Of a DNA stretch of 64,000 nucleotides, positions 61,375-64,000 are shown one piece after another (the first letter of the stretch is position 1; every line of letters begins with the position of its first letter). The position numbers and the translations under genes are program-made. The notes beneath the pieces were generated by a model. That model was not told where the DNA came from. It made no database searches and saw only the letters and a list, made by a program, of their open reading frames with translations. The DNA comes from Acidobacteriota bacterium. GTDB lineage: Bacteria > Acidobacteriota > Terriglobia > Terriglobales > Acidobacteriaceae. Location: NCBI GenBank assembly GCA_031296115.1, contig JARLGI010000019.1, positions 124,001 through 188,000 on the forward strand. Reading direction: 5' to 3'.

Positions 61375-61574
61375 ATATCCTCTGTCAGAAGAGTACATCC
61401 CACCGGCACGACCAGACTGAGCACTCTAGCTCAGAAGATGGCCAGCGCGACTATTAAGCTTTCCTCCAGCAGCTAAAGGCAAGCGCAAAGGGCAATTTCT
61501 CAATCGGGCGCGCACCCGAGAATACTGTTCTGAATTGACCGTTCTTGTTCCTCCACGCGTGCCATGATGCAGGT

Positions 61575-61748
61575 ATGACGCAGAAGATTGCAAAGAAAGA
61601 TGGATTCGCCCGGGCGACCCTCGCCGACATAGCGAGGGAAATGGCAAAGCCTCGCTTGGCGGAGTCTGTCCGCGAAGCTGTTGAGGCTGAAGAAGAAGCC
61701 ACTCGCTTGCGGCTGCAGCATCGTCCCCAGGGAAGGCGCGAAAGTTGA
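61575..61748 (+). CDS. Small hypothetical protein coupled to the next gene
   Basis: The 57-residue frame MTQKIAKKDGFARATLADIAREMAKPRLAESVREAVEAEEEATRLRLQ is helical and charged. Its TGA overlaps the ATG of the following gene (ATGA-type overlap at 61746-61750), which is the main support for it being translated. It might be a short DNA-binding or antitoxin-like helix, but nothing specific is visible. Confidence 0.5.
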   Translation: MTQKIAKKDGFARATLADIAREMAKPRLAESVREAVEAEEEATRLRLQHRPQGRRES

Positions 61749-62176
61749 TGCCAAATCAAATCCAAGCCGGCACGATGATGGTTTACCAAGCAGCGAACCT
61801 CCAGTCGCTCGCAGTGGAAAGCGAACCTTACTTCAGGAATTGGCGCTCGCTCGGGATTGCCGAGAGCGTAGGCCTCGATCGCAGACTTCGAGCCAAGGGC
61901 TGGAGCCTGTTCTTCATGGCCGGCGAAATCACGACCACGGTGCCTGCCTGGGGAGGCGACAACACTGTGCGCCGGGGAGTGAAGCGACTGCTGGCACGGA
62001 CTCGACTGCAGCATCTCAACTGCCTCGAAGTGACCGACATACGCAGGAAATACTTCCTCGGTATTCCGTATCTAGCAATATCCGCAAACCCCCGCCACAT
62101 ACAGGAAGGGTCTCAGATCCAATCGAGCGCACAGCGAGCCGAAGATAGCAGCGTCGAGGCACAATTAGCCAACTGA
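61748..62176 (+). CDS. Conserved hypothetical protein (142 aa)
   Basis: The start is ATG at 61748, overlapping the upstream stop. The product contains LAVESEPYFRNWRSLGIAESVGLDRRLRAKGWSLFFMAGEITTTVPAWGG, then RGVKRLLARTRLQHLNCLEVTDIRRKYFLGIPYLAISANPRHIQEG. I recall this as a frequent Acidobacteriota small protein (ESYFxNWRS, GWNFFFMAxE, FLGVPYVTVSAHSRHIQ) of unknown role. It is followed 29 bp later by a CsbD gene on the same strand. Confidence 0.75.
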   Translation: MPNQIQAGTMMVYQAANLQSLAVESEPYFRNWRSLGIAESVGLDRRLRAKGWSLFFMAGEITTTVPAWGGDNTVRRGVKRLLARTRLQHLNCLEVTDIRRKYFLGIPYLAISANPRHIQEGSQIQSSAQRAEDSSVEAQLAN

Positions 62177-62205
62177 AAACAGTAGTAATCACCCAGGAGA
62201 AATAA

Positions 62206-62427
62206 ATGAATTGGGAACAGGTGGAAGACAGGTGGAAACAGTTGATGGGTTCCGCAAAGGAAAACTGGAGCAAGATCAGTGACGATGACCTGCAGCAAAT
62301 ATCAGGCAAGCGCGAGCAACTGGTCGTGAAAATCCAGGAAACCTACGGAACCACCAGGCGAGAGGCCGAAAAGCAAGTTTGGGACTGGGGAAAGACCGTG
62401 GAGCATGTTTTGAAGAAAATTGCCTGA
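62206..62427 (+). CDS. CsbD-family stress protein
   Basis: The 73-residue protein MNWEQVEDRWKQLMGSAKENWSKISDDDLQQISGKREQLVVKIQETYGTTRREAEKQVWDWGKTV is a CsbD protein of the longer YjbJ-like type (NWDxVEGxWKQxKGKxKEKWGKLTDDDL, GKRDQLxGKIQxxYG). CAGGAGAAATAA precedes the ATG. It is the third CsbD gene in the window and converges with the Crp/Fnr regulator downstream. Confidence 0.92.
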   Translation: MNWEQVEDRWKQLMGSAKENWSKISDDDLQQISGKREQLVVKIQETYGTTRREAEKQVWDWGKTVEHVLKKIA

Positions 62428-62459
62428 CGCCAGGCCGTATGCGACTTCCGGTATCCCGC

Positions 62460-63113
62460 TTATTCGTGGAGAAGAAAAGTCATCAGCTCTCTGTGCACCC
62501 TCAGGCTGCCGTTGTAATCGATCAGGCCCAACTTGCGAAACCGGTTCATAAAGAAGCTGACTCGCGAACGGGTGGTGCCAATCATCTCTGCCAGGGTCCC
62601 CTGGCTCACCTTCAAGACGGCGGAATGCGGCTTGGCTTGCGCTCCAAAGCTCGCGAGCAATAGCAGCGTCCGCGCCAGCCGCCTCTCGCTGGAATTGAAA
62701 AGTTGATCGAGGAAATCTTCTTCCACCCGGGCAACGCGAGATAGCAGGTGTGCGATCAAAAGCCTCGCGAACCTTGGGTCGTCATGGATGATGCGAAGGA
62801 TGGATGCTTTTTCCACTCTCACAATCGTGGACAACTCTACTGCTGTTGCAGTGGAAACCCGCAATGACTCCTTTCCCAGGCAGCCTTCACCGAAAAAATC
62901 ACCTTGCCGGAAAATAGCGATGACGGCCTGCTTGCCGCGTTGAGAGATGACCGTCATCTTTACATTGCCGGCCTCGATATAGAACATGGCATCGGCGGCA
63001 TCACCCTGAGAAAATATGAGCTGTTTGTTCTGGTAATCCCGACTGGTGCTTCGTTTGCCGATCCTGTCGAGAAATATACCGTGATCAAACAGAAGCGTGC
63101 GTTTGCGCGGCAT
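62460..63113 (-). CDS. Crp/Fnr-family transcriptional regulator
   Basis: The start is ATG at 63113 with GAGGAG seven bases upstream; a longer open frame to 63257 is ignored. The 217-residue protein has a cyclic-nucleotide-binding-like N-terminal beta-roll (LIFSQGDAADAMFYIEAGNVKMTVISQRGKQAVIAIFRQGDFFGEGCLG), a dimer helix (HLLSRVARVEEDFLDQLFNSSERRLARTLLLLASFG) and a winged helix (SQGTLAEMIGTTRSRVSFFMNRFRKLGLI). No Fnr-type Cys cluster is visible. It is divergent from a paralogue at 63438 across a region with several dyads. Confidence 0.92.
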   Translation of the reverse strand: MPRKRTLLFDHGIFLDRIGKRSTSRDYQNKQLIFSQGDAADAMFYIEAGNVKMTVISQRGKQAVIAIFRQGDFFGEGCLGKESLRVSTATAVELSTIVRVEKASILRIIHDDPRFARLLIAHLLSRVARVEEDFLDQLFNSSERRLARTLLLLASFGAQAKPHSAVLKVSQGTLAEMIGTTRSRVSFFMNRFRKLGLIDYNGSLRVHRELMTFLLHE

Positions 63114-63437
63114 TGGAAACTCCTCAAGCGTTGATCTTCCCATGTGTGACAAGGGCCAAGGCGTCAGTTCAGCAGCACACATCTGGCGATCGAGGCGTGA
63201 CATCGCTTCCATCTCGGTGAAAGTTCTGAGGATTGTCCTTCCTGCAAGTCTCGCCATGCGCGCCTTCCAAGTCCCGTCACGAGGTGACGCTACACCTCAG
63301 GAACACAGGAATACTGTGCAAAATCGCTCACACCGTGAACAGTGAATAACTGTGCAATATGGCACAGGAATGGCGAACGCCTGTGTTTTATGATTTATCG
63401 TGTCAAAGTGTAAAGACAGGCTCCTCGGAGGTGCGAA
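63114..63437. promoter_or_regulatory. Divergent Crp/Fnr intergenic region with multiple dyads
   Basis: Four inverted repeats lie in the right half of this 324 bp region: GAGGTG-N6-CACCTC (63281-63298), CACAG-GAATA-CTGTG (63304-63318), ACAGT-GAATA-ACTGT (63339-63353) and CACAGG-N11-CCTGTG (63363-63385). The two central ones share the same five-base spacer GAATA. Positions near both divergent starts suggest they are operators for one or both regulators. A TGTGC-N8-TCACA element (63315-63332) also resembles a Crp-type site. Confidence 0.65.
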
Positions 63438-64000
63438 ATGAGCGCGAGGGCCATGCCATCCAGTAGCACTCGCCGTCCGGCCAAGGGGGTTTCATCGGTT
63501 GATTCGATGCGATCCGCCAAGCCCGCCACACGCAAAATTACAGGGCCTTTCGGGCTTACAAGCCCGAAGCGGCAACCATCCAATGGCGACGCGGTCTTCG
63601 ATGCCAAGGCGTTTCTCGCCCGGGCTGGGTTGGGCAAGAAAATCTTTAATCTGAAAAAGAATGAGACGGCCTACGCGCAAGGCGACGCCGCTGATTCGAT
63701 TTTTTACGTGCAGAAGGGCCGGCTGAGAGTAACGGTCACCTCAGCGAACGGAAAAGAAGCGACGATCACCCTGGTGGGTCCAGGGGAATTCCTGGGGGAG
63801 AACTGCATGGTTTCAGCCCATCCTGTGCGACTCGCGACGGCCACCGCGATGATCGAGTCTGCACTACTCAGGATTAGCAAGGCGGAAATGACCCGCGCGC
63901 TTCATGAGGAACCAGAGTTGTCGGAGATGTTCGTACATTTTTTGCTTAAGCGAAATGCTCGCATCCAGGCGGACCTGGTTGATCAGCTTTTCAATTCCAG
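63438..64000 (+). CDS. Crp/Fnr-family transcriptional regulator (5' part)
   Basis: The gene starts at ATG 63438 with GGAGGT five bases upstream and runs off the right edge after 187 complete codons. An extra 60-residue basic, Ser/Pro-rich N-terminus precedes the cyclic-nucleotide-binding-like domain (NETAYAQGDAADSIFYVQKGRLRVTVTSANGKEATITLVGPGEFLGENCM), then the dimer helix reaches ADLVDQLFNS, the same residues as in the divergent paralogue. The DNA-binding domain lies outside the window. Shared sequence implies duplication of one ancestor and possible heterodimers or cross-regulation. Confidence 0.9.
   Translation, partial: MSARAMPSSSTRRPAKGVSSVDSMRSAKPATRKITGPFGLTSPKRQPSNGDAVFDAKAFLARAGLGKKIFNLKKNETAYAQGDAADSIFYVQKGRLRVTVTSANGKEATITLVGPGEFLGENCMVSAHPVRLATATAMIESALLRISKAEMTRALHEEPELSEMFVHFLLKRNARIQADLVDQLFNS

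Overview
The window looks like chromosomal DNA of a high-GC Acidobacteriota (Terriglobia/Terriglobales-like) bacterium. This is inferred from protein families I know mainly from that phylum: secreted DUF3300 and DUF2950 proteins, Tyr/Gly-rich and Gln-rich secreted proteins, several CsbD and SYLF proteins, a very large cyclic beta-glucan synthase, and many leaderless-looking or TTG/GTG starts. No rRNA, tRNA, CRISPR array or prophage was seen.

Layout. 1-15 kb: housekeeping and envelope genes. These are the end of a biotin carrier protein, a GntR-regulated ABC exporter, a periplasmic folding pair (DsbA-like lipoprotein plus SurA-like isomerase), LarE, an RDD protein, an APC permease with a Usp-like tail, TldD, and a ptb-buk pair. 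15-23 kb: an envelope block. A large secreted-protein gene has been wrecked here by an IS110/IS1111-type element, frameshifts, nonsense codons and a micro-inversion; it is followed by an OmpA-like protein, DUF3300 and DUF2950. 23-33 kb: a co-directional central-metabolism run (GH13-like hydrolase, PPK2, GH63-like glucosidase, ATP-type PEP carboxykinase, SulP transporter) ending in a broken membrane-protein gene. 33-37 kb: a compact membrane-bound [NiFe] hydrogenase operon (small, large, cytochrome b, maturation protease). The small subunit carries the six-cysteine signature of oxygen-tolerant group 1 enzymes. 37-39 kb: a DDE transposase that reads in frame into an ERCC4-type nuclease remnant. 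39-48 kb: one 2965-residue cyclic beta-1,2-glucan synthase. 48-64 kb: a stress-flavoured region of small genes: SYLF, three CsbD proteins, five small membrane proteins (48, 51, 89, 64 and 47 residues), a stand-alone receiver, a GDSL lipase, a zinc-dependent phospholipase C-like protein, and two divergent Crp/Fnr regulators flanking an intergenic region with several dyads.

The most striking overall property is gene decay. At least seven loci are broken. In the cases I could read directly, the nonsense and start-loss changes are all G:C to A:T transitions (TGG to TAG, CAA to TAA, CAG to TAG, ATG to ATA). Two deletion or rearrangement scars can be read base by base. I see no clearly new defence or metabolic system. 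The best leads are the IS110-type element with a long non-coding end that may encode a bridge RNA, the in-frame transposase-ERCC4 chimera, the 66-75 bp micro-inversion, the hydrogenase operon, and the Crp/Fnr intergenic dyads. Family names come from my recognition of motifs and remembered homologues; no search was run.
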